Positions 7,353-13,683 of a stretch of 19,583 bases of DNA are shown in pieces (position 1 is the stretch's first letter; each line of letters opens with the position of its first letter). The position numbers were made by a program, and so were the translations under genes. The notes beneath the pieces were generated by a model that did no database searches, was not told the origin of the DNA, and was given only the letters and a program-made list of their open reading frames with translations. The stretch lies in the NCBI GenBank assembly GCA_031281765.1, contig JAITEX010000056.1, positions 1 to 19,583 on the forward strand, written 5' to 3'. The stretch comes from Eubacteriales Family XIII. Incertae Sedis bacterium. GTDB taxonomy: Bacteria > Bacillota > Clostridia > Peptostreptococcales > Anaerovoracaceae.

Positions 7353-7358
7353 CTATAG
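7353..7358 (-). promoter_or_regulatory. candidate -10 element of tupBC
   Basis: The minus strand reads TATAGT about 40 bases before tupB, next to the GCAAC/GTTGC repeat cluster. No good -35 hexamer is found at the normal spacing, so the assignment is tentative and activation by a bound protein is possible. Confidence 0.3.
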
Positions 7359-7362
7359 AATG

Positions 7363-7405
7363 TTGTTTGAGCAACAAGTTGCTCGGGCAACGAATATTCG
7401 TTGCA
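7363..7405. promoter_or_regulatory. cluster of alternating GTTG/GCAAC half-sites between tupB and tupA
   Basis: Five half-sites alternate in orientation within 43 bases. They form GTTGTT-N4-CAACA (7363-7377), GAGCAAC-AA-GTTGCTC (7370-7385) and the perfect 18-base palindrome GCAACGAATATTCGTTGC (7388-7405). The cluster lies between divergent promoters, as expected for a shared operator where one regulator controls tupA and tupBC. The same GTTGTT-N4-CAACA pattern occurs upstream of modA. Alternative pairing of the arms could also form competing hairpins in the tupA transcript. Confidence 0.65.
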
Positions 7406-7491
7406 CTATAAACTATATCACAGAAGCGGTAGGTGTGAACACAAATCCGAACTCCGCAGAGCGATGGAAAGAAGGAATGAAGGAGAAGAAC

Positions 7492-8403
7492 ATGAAAAGA
7501 AACAAATGGTTGAGAATAGGTGTGGCGTCCCTGCTGTCCCTCACGCTCGCAGGCGCTGCGTTTTTAGGGGCGTGCGGCGACAAGAAGGAAGCGACTGAAG
7601 AGCCGCCCGCATCCGGAACGGAAGAAAAAGCGGTAGAGCCGAAAGGCACGTTCCGTCTCGCGACGACGACAAGCACAAAGGATAGCGGGCTGCTCGATTA
7701 TCTGCTGCCGATCTTTGAAAAGGACTCCGGCTGGACAGCAGAGGTCATCTCCGTCGGCTCCGGCGAAGCGCTCGCGATGGGTGAGAACGGTGAGGCCGAC
7801 GTCCTGCTCGTCCATTCGCCTGCGGATGAGGACAAGTTTGTCGAGGCAGGCAATGCGGACAGCACGGGCAAGGTACAGGTCATGTACAACGATTATGTGC
7901 TGATAGGTCCGAAGGACGATCCGGCGGGCATAGGAGCGGCAGGCGCAGCTGACGCCGCCAAAGCCTTCCAGACGATAGCCGAAAAGAAAGCGACCTTTAT
8001 CTCACGCGGCGACGAATCCGGCACGCACAAAAAAGAGCTGAAGATATGGGATGCCGCGAAAGTCACGCCGGAAGGCGATTGGTACGTCATTGCGAACGCG
8101 GGCATGGGCGACGTCATTGCGATGGCGAATGAAAAGCTCGGCTACACGCTTTCCGACCGTTCCACGTGGCTCTCGAAAGAAAAGGATACGGACCTCGTCA
8201 TCGTCAGCGAAAAGGACCCGTCCGGCATTTACAACAACCAGTACAGCGTCATCTGCGTCAATCCGGACAAGAACGAGCAGATCAACCATGACGCCGCCGT
8301 AGCCTTCCAGCAGTGGATGGCTTCACCCGACGGGCAGAAAGCCATCGGCGAATTCGGCGTAACGGACTTCGGTCAGGCGCTCTTCACACCGAACGCACAA
8401 TAA
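7492..8403 (+). CDS. tupA: tungstate-binding lipoprotein of the Tup ABC transporter
   Basis: Captures tungstate outside the cell and hands it to TupB. The 303-residue product starts with a basic N-terminus and hydrophobic segment ending in LGAC, so Cys28 is the likely lipid anchor, followed by a charged linker. The mature part begins LATTTSTKDSGLLDYLLPIF; TTTSTxDSGLL is the TupA hallmark, with the TTTS motif at the oxyanion site. Further family features are SGEALAMGENGEADVLLVHSP and SRGDESGTHKKEL. I chose ATG 7492, with AGGAG six bases upstream; the open frame extends to 7333 but lies in regulatory DNA. A strong terminator follows at 8475-8509. Confidence 0.94.
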   Translation: MKRNKWLRIGVASLLSLTLAGAAFLGACGDKKEATEEPPASGTEEKAVEPKGTFRLATTTSTKDSGLLDYLLPIFEKDSGWTAEVISVGSGEALAMGENGEADVLLVHSPADEDKFVEAGNADSTGKVQVMYNDYVLIGPKDDPAGIGAAGAADAAKAFQTIAEKKATFISRGDESGTHKKELKIWDAAKVTPEGDWYVIANAGMGDVIAMANEKLGYTLSDRSTWLSKEKDTDLVIVSEKDPSGIYNNQYSVICVNPDKNEQINHDAAVAFQQWMASPDGQKAIGEFGVTDFGQALFTPNAQ

Positions 8404-8474
8404 ACCGCGCCACGCCGTATGCCGCGAAATGCCGGCAGAAAGAAGCTGGCGGCGGCAAAACAAAAAACAAGTAA

Positions 8475-8509
8475 CCCCCCGGGCAGCAGAAGCCGCCCCG
8501 GGGGTTTTT
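8475..8509 (+). terminator. intrinsic terminator of tupA
   Basis: A stem of CCCCCGGG against CCCGGGGG (8476-8504), with a 13-base loop, is followed by TTTTT. On the other strand the stem is followed by a looser T-rich stretch, so it may also end the convergent HTH gene transcript. Confidence 0.85.
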
Positions 8510-8523
8510 CTGCCCGCGTGAGC

Positions 8524-9165
8524 TTACCTACCATATTCAAGCAGATCCGCCATTCCGCACGATAGAGCGCGCGCGAGTTTTGCGACGGTGATTGCCTTTG
8601 CCGCGTTGATATTTTTATTGCGTTGTTCATACATCTGTATAGAACGTATTTGTACCTGCGCTGCGCGGGCGAGCTGGGATTGGGACATTCCGGCTATGGT
8701 TCGTCTGCGTTTCAGGTTGGTGGTCAAGTCGCGCCCCGCCCGCGTTTCCGCCACTTCGTAAAATACCGCAATATCCGCTTCGTGCAGAGGATGATAGCTG
8801 TCTATAATGTCCGAAATGGGAAAGAATGAACGAATATCGGAAAATGAGCGCGCGGTATACCATTGATAATGGGCCAGCGCCCACCCCGCCCAATACTCGG
8901 GAGCCTTGTCCTGCCGGAACTGCGGCATGGGGAAATTGCGCCGCCCCGCAGCTTCAGAGAGAATGTCCAGAGCGATTTCGATACCCCCTTTCCCGACGAG
9001 ATAGGCGGGATCTCCACGTTCAAATTTATCGGCGGTTCCCGTTGTGATAAACATCTGATAAAACAATTCGGCGTCGCAATTGCAGTCATTTACCGCATAA
9101 TCAAACAGGTCCCCGAGCGTAACTGCCGCCCCGCCTGCGTAACTCTCATCGTAAGCGCGCATCAT
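8524..9165 (-). CDS. XRE-family HTH protein, likely antitoxin/repressor partner of DUF3990
   Basis: A 213-residue protein with two parts. Residues about 1-75 form a conserved-looking domain with GDLFDYAVNDCNCDAELFYQMFI and GDPAYLVGKGGIEIALDIL, which I remember as travelling with DUF3990 genes. Residues about 150-210 are a lambda-repressor-type helix-turn-helix (SQSQLARAAQVQIRSIQMYE). The middle (85-140) is aromatic-rich. The gene overlaps the end of the DUF3990 gene by 20 bases, so the two are translationally coupled. It would be the DNA-binding member that recognises the palindromes at 9860-9883 or 9905-9933. Toxin-antitoxin function is inference from the arrangement; the HTH call itself is firm. 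Confidence 0.75.
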   Translation of the reverse strand: MMRAYDESYAGGAAVTLGDLFDYAVNDCNCDAELFYQMFITTGTADKFERGDPAYLVGKGGIEIALDILSEAAGRRNFPMPQFRQDKAPEYWAGWALAHYQWYTARSFSDIRSFFPISDIIDSYHPLHEADIAVFYEVAETRAGRDLTTNLKRRRTIAGMSQSQLARAAQVQIRSIQMYEQRNKNINAAKAITVAKLARALSCGMADLLEYGR

Positions 9166-9835
9166 CTTTTTTCATCTCCCCTCTCATAATATCTATCATA
9201 TAAATGTCTCCCAGAATCGCCGGAGTATTTTGTCGCTCATTGAAATATGCGTTGCGGGCTTGTTCGTCACGCTCATGTCTCTTTGCGTAATATATTGCAC
9301 CATCCGCTACCTCCGCGCCGCGAAAAGTAAGATTATTAAAAGCCGCGTTGCTGATAAGGGCTATTTGCTCACCGAGCTTGCCGAGCCGCATAGCCTTTTG
9401 AAGTTTGGATAATGAAATCGCGTTTGACAGAAAATCCGCCGCAAATGAAAAATACGAGTCGTCAGCCCGATAGCCTTTGATAATGTCATAGGGGGCGGTA
9501 TCCGGAAGAAAGTTTTCGGTCAAATAGGCCTTTGCGTTTACGGCAAATTCACCGCGCGGCGAAAAAGAACGATGGCTTACGAGCAACGCTAACCATTCCA
9601 ATATGCCATGATCCGGAGCTTCCAATTTTAAAATAGCAAGGCCTTTTGTACTTAGTTCATAGGTGTTCACAAAACCACCGAGCATAGTCCGGCATGCCCA
9701 CTCTCTAGCGAGTTCGACATTTTCGGTGCAATAAAACCCGCGTCCATAGTCATTGTTGGGTTTGCCTTTTGTTAAAAGCGGCTTTTCTACAATTACCGAT
9801 GAACCATGAAAAAGTATGACATTCGGCGCCATCAT
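9146..9835 (-). CDS. DUF3990 protein, putative ADP-ribosyltransferase-like toxin
   Basis: A 229-residue protein opening with VILFHGSSVIVEKPLL, then NDYGRGFYCTENVELAREWA, then YDIIKGYRADDSYFSF and GEQIALISNAAFNNLTF. This order is what I recall for DUF3990. The spacing of His10, the aromatic GFY near 33-35 and Glu156/Gln157 resembles the H-Y-E pattern of ADP-ribosyltransferase folds. It starts at ATG 9835 (a second ATG follows directly) with AAAGGAG eight bases upstream and its promoter inside a palindrome. First gene of a two-gene operon with the HTH protein. Base composition is visibly richer in A/T than the flanking sulfur and metal genes, which fits lateral transfer. Enzyme activity is not proven. 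Confidence 0.72.
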   Translation of the reverse strand: MMAPNVILFHGSSVIVEKPLLTKGKPNNDYGRGFYCTENVELAREWACRTMLGGFVNTYELSTKGLAILKLEAPDHGILEWLALLVSHRSFSPRGEFAVNAKAYLTENFLPDTAPYDIIKGYRADDSYFSFAADFLSNAISLSKLQKAMRLGKLGEQIALISNAAFNNLTFRGAEVADGAIYYAKRHERDEQARNAYFNERQNTPAILGDIYMIDIMRGEMKKDDARLR

Positions 9836-9859
9836 AGTAACTTCTCCTTTCCTGCAAAT

Positions 9860-9888
9860 ATTATATCACTAAAGTGATATAATGCAAA
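9860..9888 (-). promoter_or_regulatory. promoter of the DUF3990-HTH operon buried in a perfect palindrome
   Basis: ATTATATCACT (9860-9870) and AGTGATATAAT (9873-9883) form 11-base arms around AA. On the minus strand the -10 TATAAT is the palindrome end (9865-9860). A TTTGCA -35 (9888-9883) lies 17 bases upstream, so the repeat fills the spacer. A protein bound here would block RNA polymerase, as in autoregulated antitoxin operons. Confidence 0.7.
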
Positions 9889-9900
9889 AATTATTTTGCC

Positions 9901-9933
9901 TTGAATATATCATACTTGAATAGTATGATATAT
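9901..9933 (+). promoter_or_regulatory. promoter of the rrf2-mnmA-larE operon overlapped by a palindrome
   Basis: TTGAAT (9901-9906), 17 bases, and TATGAT (9924-9929) form the promoter. Overlying it are 12-base arms ATATATCATACT (9905-9916) and AGTATGATATAT (9922-9933) separated by five bases. The half-site resembles that of the neighbouring palindrome (TATATCA..CT), so one protein might bind both, or the Rrf2 protein may bind here to regulate itself. The leader to the rrf2 ATG is about 90 bases and shows no further strong structure. Confidence 0.65.
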
Positions 9934-10025
9934 AGGCAGTAGTAACGATGGCTGCGCAGTGGCACACAGTAATATGACAGAAAGGAAGACGCAACTTTTT
10001 ATTGTTGGCGTGAGGGTAAGGCAGT

Positions 10026-10472
10026 ATGAAAATATCCGTAAAGGGAAGGTACGCGCTCGCCGCTATGATTCAGGTGGCGGACTGGTCGGCGCGGGGCGAG
10101 AACGTGTCGGTAAACAATATCGCGGACAAACTCGGCATCTCGAAAATATATCTGGAGCAGGTCTTCGGCCAATTAAAGAAATCCGAACTGCTCACTTCAA
10201 TCAAGGGGCCGAAGGGCGGCTACCGGCTCGCGCGGGAAGCCTCCGGCATAACGGTGTGGGATATTCTGTCGACCATAGAGCAGGGCTTGACCGAAAAGAC
10301 CGAAGAAACCGTGACGAGTGAGTCGCCCGAGATAGAATTGGTGATGAGAGGGTCGGTGTATTCCCCGCTTGACAAGGAAGTACGCCGCCTGCTTACGGAC
10401 ATAACCGTAGGTGATTTGCTTGACGAAGTACGGGCGCAGGAAGAACAAAACGCATTCATGCTGAATATGTAG
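10026..10472 (+). CDS. Rrf2-family transcriptional regulator, CymR-like (no Fe-S ligands)
   Basis: A 148-residue winged-helix regulator. MKISVKGRYALAAMIQVA, then VSVNNIADKLGISKIYLEQVFGQLKKSELLTSIKGPKGGYRLAR, is the standard Rrf2 DNA-binding domain (residues 1-67). The whole protein contains no cysteine, so it cannot hold the Fe-S cluster of IscR. It therefore resembles CymR, the cysteine-metabolism repressor that in Bacillus works with CysK. That fits the nearby cysK, metY and sulfur-transfer genes. It is the first gene of an operon with mnmA (15-base gap) and larE. Its promoter lies in a palindrome, which suggests autoregulation. The name cymR is plausible but not certain without functional data. 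Confidence 0.85.
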   Translation: MKISVKGRYALAAMIQVADWSARGENVSVNNIADKLGISKIYLEQVFGQLKKSELLTSIKGPKGGYRLAREASGITVWDILSTIEQGLTEKTEETVTSESPEIELVMRGSVYSPLDKEVRRLLTDITVGDLLDEVRAQEEQNAFMLNM

Positions 10473-10487
10473 GGAACGTAAAGCGAA

Positions 10488-11639
10488 ATGCTTGACAGCA
10501 TCGGCGCGGGCAAAAAAGCCCTGATAGCGATGAGCGGCGGCGTGGACAGTTCCGTCGCCGCCCTCTTCATGAAGGAGCGGGGATACGAGTGCGCGGGGGT
10601 GACGATGCGGCTGTTCGACAATGAGGACATATGCGAGGCTCCGTCGAAAACCTGCTGCTCCCTCGAGGATGCGGAGGACGCGCGGCGCGTGGCGGCGGAG
10701 ATCGGCATACCCTTTTATATCTTCGATTTTTCAGCTGATTTCCGGGAGCAGGTGATAGAACGGTTCTGCCGCTCGTATCTCGCGGGAATCACGCCGAACC
10801 CGTGTATCGATTGCAACCGGTATATCAAGTACGACAGACTCTATCGCCGCATGGATTTGATGGGTTTCGACTGTGTGGTGACGGGACATTACGCAAGGAT
10901 ACATCGGGATGAGGTTTCCGGCCGGTATCTGCTTCTCGCCGCCGGGGACAAGACGAAGGACCAGAGCTATGTCCTCTATATGCTGTCGCAGGACCAACTT
11001 GCGCATACGGTCTTCCCGCTCGGGGACAGGAAGAAAGAAGAGATACGGCGTATAGCCGGAAAGCACGGATTTGTGAACGCGCACAAACGCGACAGCCAGG
11101 ACATCTGTTTCGTGCGGGACGGTGACTACGCGAAATTTATAGCAAATTATTTGCTTGACAAACCCGGGATTGAACAGGGCGGCGCGGAGAAGTCGGGCGC
11201 CGAAGCTCCCGCAGGCATGCGCCCCGGAAACTTCGTGGACAGGGACGGGACGCTACTCGGCGGGCACGAAGGGATCGTCCATTATACGATAGGGCAGAGA
11301 AAGGGGCTCGGCCGCGCGTTCGGAAAGCCCGTTTACGTGACGGAGATACGGCCCGATACGAACGAGGTGGTCCTCGGCGAGGACGCGGACCTGTTCTCGG
11401 AGAGGGTGACGATATATGACATCAACTTGATTTCCGTAGCGGATGACGGCCTTGCCGAACCGATGCGCGTCACGGCGAAAATCAGATACAATCAGCCGCC
11501 GATGCCGGCGACGGCGGTGCGCACCGGCACGGACCGCATAGAGATACGGTTCGACGAGCCGCAACGCGCCGTCACGCGCGGTCAGGCAGCCGTGCTGTAC
11601 GACGGTGAGATAGTCGTCGGCGGCGGGACTATACTATAA
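10488..11639 (+). CDS. mnmA: tRNA-specific 2-thiouridylase
   Basis: Adds sulfur to uridine 34 of Lys, Glu and Gln tRNAs, using ATP and sulfur relayed from a cysteine desulfurase. The 383-residue protein has the PP-loop SGGVDSSV (16-23), catalytic cysteine Cys106 in NPCIDCN, and the second sulfur-relay cysteine Cys207 in DSQDICF. It also shows GHYARI, KDQSYVLYMLSQDQL and TIGQRKGLG, all usual for MnmA. An insertion of roughly ten residues rich in Gly and Ala (about 222-238) precedes PGNFVD. The ribosome site is weak (GGAACG), so translation may depend on coupling to rrf2, 15 bases upstream. In many Bacillota a cysteine desulfurase gene sits between the Rrf2 gene and mnmA; here it is absent. Confidence 0.95.
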   Translation: MLDSIGAGKKALIAMSGGVDSSVAALFMKERGYECAGVTMRLFDNEDICEAPSKTCCSLEDAEDARRVAAEIGIPFYIFDFSADFREQVIERFCRSYLAGITPNPCIDCNRYIKYDRLYRRMDLMGFDCVVTGHYARIHRDEVSGRYLLLAAGDKTKDQSYVLYMLSQDQLAHTVFPLGDRKKEEIRRIAGKHGFVNAHKRDSQDICFVRDGDYAKFIANYLLDKPGIEQGGAEKSGAEAPAGMRPGNFVDRDGTLLGGHEGIVHYTIGQRKGLGRAFGKPVYVTEIRPDTNEVVLGEDADLFSERVTIYDINLISVADDGLAEPMRVTAKIRYNQPPMPATAVRTGTDRIEIRFDEPQRAVTRGQAAVLYDGEIVVGGGTIL

Positions 11640-11662
11640 TATGAAGGGGAATATGAGCGGAT

Positions 11663-12520
11663 ATGTCAGAGCACTATGAAAACAGAGACCTTGCCGCGTC
11701 AGTGGGCGAGACCCTCGCGGCGAAATATGACGAGCTGAAAGGCATTATCGAAGGGTACGGCAGCCTTGCCGTCGCGTTCTCGGGAGGCGTCGATTCGACG
11801 TTCCTGCTGCACGCGGCGCAGGACGCGCTTGGAGACAATGTCATAGCGATAACGGCGCGCTCGTGTTCCTTTCCGGAGCGCGAACTGCGCGAAGCTGAAG
11901 CATACTGCGCGGAGAGGGGCGTACGGCATTTCGTGACGGACTCGGAGGAACTTGCTATTGAGGGCTTCGCGCAAAACCCGCCGAACCGCTGCTATATGTG
12001 CAAGACGGAACTCTTCACGAAAATCGGCGAGATAGCGAAAGCGGAGGGCATAGCCTATAGCGCGGAGGGCAGCAACCTCGACGACGAGGGCGACTACCGT
12101 CCCGGGCTGCAGGCCGTTTCCGAGCTCGGCGTCAAAAGCCCGCTGCGCGAAGCGGGCCTGTACAAAAATGATATTCGCTCCCTCTCCAAGGCCTTTGGAT
12201 TGCCGACCTGGGACAAGCAGTCATTCGCGTGCCTTTCGTCGCGCTTTGCCTATGGGGAAACCATCAATGAGGAAAAGCTGCGCCGTGTGGACAGAGCCGA
12301 ACAGCTGCTGCTCGACCTCGGGTTTACGCAGGTGCGCGTCCGCGTCCACGGCGAGAACGGTGAACAGGCGCGTATAGAGATAGACCCTGCAGGGTTCGCG
12401 AAAATCATGGATGAGGACGTGCGCGCGCGCGTACTTGCGGGGTTTACGGCAATCGGGTTCATCTATATATCGCTCGACCTCGCGGGATACCGCACCGGGA
12501 GCATGAACGCAATGCTGTAG
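11663..12520 (+). CDS. larE: LarE sulfur transferase of nickel-pincer (NPN) cofactor synthesis, three-cysteine type
   Basis: Transfers sulfur to the pyridinium bis-carboxylate mononucleotide precursor of the NPN cofactor used by lactate racemase and related enzymes. The 285-residue protein has the PP-loop SGGVDSTF (40-47), NDIRSLSKAFGLPTWDKQ and ACLSSRFAYG motifs, and the C-terminal DLAGYRTGSMN. Cys190 corresponds to the single sacrificial cysteine of the Lactobacillus enzyme. In addition Cys110 and Cys113 form CYMC after NPPNR, where my memory of the Lactobacillus protein has no cysteines. Three such cysteines fit the iron-sulfur-dependent LarE class. Third gene of the rrf2 operon, 23 bases after mnmA. 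larA, larB and larC are not in the window. The nickel-type ECF importer at 295-2978 is a functional companion. Confidence 0.92.
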   Translation: MSEHYENRDLAASVGETLAAKYDELKGIIEGYGSLAVAFSGGVDSTFLLHAAQDALGDNVIAITARSCSFPERELREAEAYCAERGVRHFVTDSEELAIEGFAQNPPNRCYMCKTELFTKIGEIAKAEGIAYSAEGSNLDDEGDYRPGLQAVSELGVKSPLREAGLYKNDIRSLSKAFGLPTWDKQSFACLSSRFAYGETINEEKLRRVDRAEQLLLDLGFTQVRVRVHGENGEQARIEIDPAGFAKIMDEDVRARVLAGFTAIGFIYISLDLAGYRTGSMNAML

Positions 12521-12547
12521 GCCGCGCGCAAAACGCGACGGCATCTA

Positions 12548-12576
12548 TTGACACCGATAGGGTTAACTGATATTAT
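12548..12576 (+). promoter_or_regulatory. promoter of the Fe-S protein gene
   Basis: TTGACA (12548-12553), 17 bases, and TATTAT (12571-12576). The -10 is bracketed by an inverted repeat, TTAACTGA (12563-12570) and TCAGTTAA (12580-12587), which would let a dimeric protein cover the polymerase site. Confidence 0.75.
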
Positions 12577-12586
12577 GTTTCAGTTA

Positions 12587-12607
12587 AACATATATGTAAT
12601 ATATGTT
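12587..12607 (+). promoter_or_regulatory. AACATATA-type palindromic operator shared with cysK
   Basis: AACATATAT (12587-12595) and ATATATGTT (12599-12607) form perfect nine-base arms around GTA, just downstream of the -10. The first 19 bases agree with 4692-4710 upstream of cysK at 16 positions, in the same place relative to the promoter. This is good evidence for a common regulator. Confidence 0.65.
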
Positions 12608-12638
12608 ATTGCTATGGAATAATAAAGAGTGTGATGCT

Positions 12639-13625
12639 ATGACTGCAAACCAACAGGAAAAAAGCCCGGAATCGTGGTACGAGGCGTATGAAGTCCCGGA
12701 AGCCGCGCGGGGCGTCATGGACCTGCTCCTTTCAAGCGAGGAACAGCGGCTTATCGCGGCCTTCATCGGCGCGTCTTTCAGCGCGGCCGATGTGCGGGAG
12801 GAATTTGGACTCGGCAGCGAAGCGGAAGCAAGCAAGCTCTTGCGCAGCGCGTACCGGCGCGGGGTCGTTTCGGCCGAAGATGCCGACGCAGGGTCTCCCC
12901 GCTATCATATCGGCTCTTTCTTCCCGCGCCTTACCGTCTATGCCGTGACCGAGCAGGACAGCTATCAGGCGATACCCGAAGCAACGCGCGCAGCGCTCGA
13001 GGCCCTCTATTTCGACCGGTACTACGACGCGCTTGACTGGGATGAGGATGGCGGCCGTCCGACAAAGGACGCGGTGCTTACCTTGGGCGAGACGCTCGGG
13101 CTGCTCGAAGCAAAGAAAGCCGCCGGCAAAAATATCTACCGCGTAAACTGCGATTGCCGTTCGCTGAAAAATGGCTGCGACCATGTGCGGGATGTGTGCA
13201 TTACCTTTGAGGACGGGACGAACACCTGGCCGGACCGCGGGATCGCCGAAAGTATTTCTCTTGACGAAGCGAAGGACGTGATTCGGAAGGCCGACAAAGA
13301 CGGCTTGATTCATACGTCAAGCCCCCATGGCATCTGTAACTGCTGCACGGACTGCTGCTATCTGTTCAGGTCAAGGGCGCGGCGCGGCAGCGGGCGCACA
13401 TGGCCTGCGTCAAGCAGAATTATTGACATCGCTGCGGAAGCCTGCGTCGGCTGCGGCTTGTGCGTGAAGCGCTGTCCGCTCGGCGCGCTCTCGCTGAAAA
13501 GCGGCGCGTCTCCCGCTCCTGACAAAAAGGCCGTTCGCGACGACAAAGCGTGCATCGGCTGCGGCCTGTGTATTTCTTCGTGTAATTTTGGCGCGCTTTC
13601 GCTGCGCGCGGATACGGTAGCTTAA
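12639..13625 (+). CDS. cysteine-rich protein: winged-helix-like N-terminus, two Cys clusters, 2x[4Fe-4S] ferredoxin C-terminus
   Basis: A 328-residue protein of unknown function with 17 cysteines. Residues about 25-90 look like a helix-turn-helix or winged-helix (AADVREEFGL, then EASKLLRSAYRRGVVS). Next come CDCRSLKNGCDHVRDVC (Cys171, 173, 180, 187) and ICNCCTDCCYLFR (Cys233, 235, 236, 239, 240). Last are two classic 4Fe-4S motifs (269-279 and 305-315). I recall similar proteins in anaerobes annotated only as 4Fe-4S binding proteins. I chose ATG 12639; an in-frame ATG at 12603 lies inside the operator palindrome. The promoter carries the same element as cysK, and metY follows 58 bases later, so a redox or sensing role in sulfur metabolism is inferred. 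Confidence 0.85.
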   Translation: MTANQQEKSPESWYEAYEVPEAARGVMDLLLSSEEQRLIAAFIGASFSAADVREEFGLGSEAEASKLLRSAYRRGVVSAEDADAGSPRYHIGSFFPRLTVYAVTEQDSYQAIPEATRAALEALYFDRYYDALDWDEDGGRPTKDAVLTLGETLGLLEAKKAAGKNIYRVNCDCRSLKNGCDHVRDVCITFEDGTNTWPDRGIAESISLDEAKDVIRKADKDGLIHTSSPHGICNCCTDCCYLFRSRARRGSGRTWPASSRIIDIAAEACVGCGLCVKRCPLGALSLKSGASPAPDKKAVRDDKACIGCGLCISSCNFGALSLRADTVA

Positions 13626-13626
13626 G

Positions 13627-13650
13627 TATCGCGGCCCCATGGCCGCGATA
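13627..13650 (+). terminator. strong hairpin between the Fe-S protein gene and metY
   Basis: TATCGCGGCC (13627-13636) and GGCCGCGATA (13641-13650) form a ten-pair stem with a four-base loop, directly after the stop codon. The following TGATTTTG is only moderately T-rich, so termination may be partial. metY has no clear promoter of its own between this hairpin and its start. Confidence 0.55.
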
Positions 13651-13683
13651 TGATTTTGTAAAAGGATAGAGAGGGCTTAAGGA

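Noticed and set aside
7363..7405. CRISPR-like or transposon-end repeats in the tup intergenic region
   Set aside because: Repeats are five-to-nine-base half-sites in alternating orientation without spacers of constant length; operator-like, not CRISPR or IS ends.
13626..13683. SAM riboswitch or T-box controlling metY
   Set aside because: Only 58 bases are available, with one simple hairpin and no conserved riboswitch or T-box sequence.
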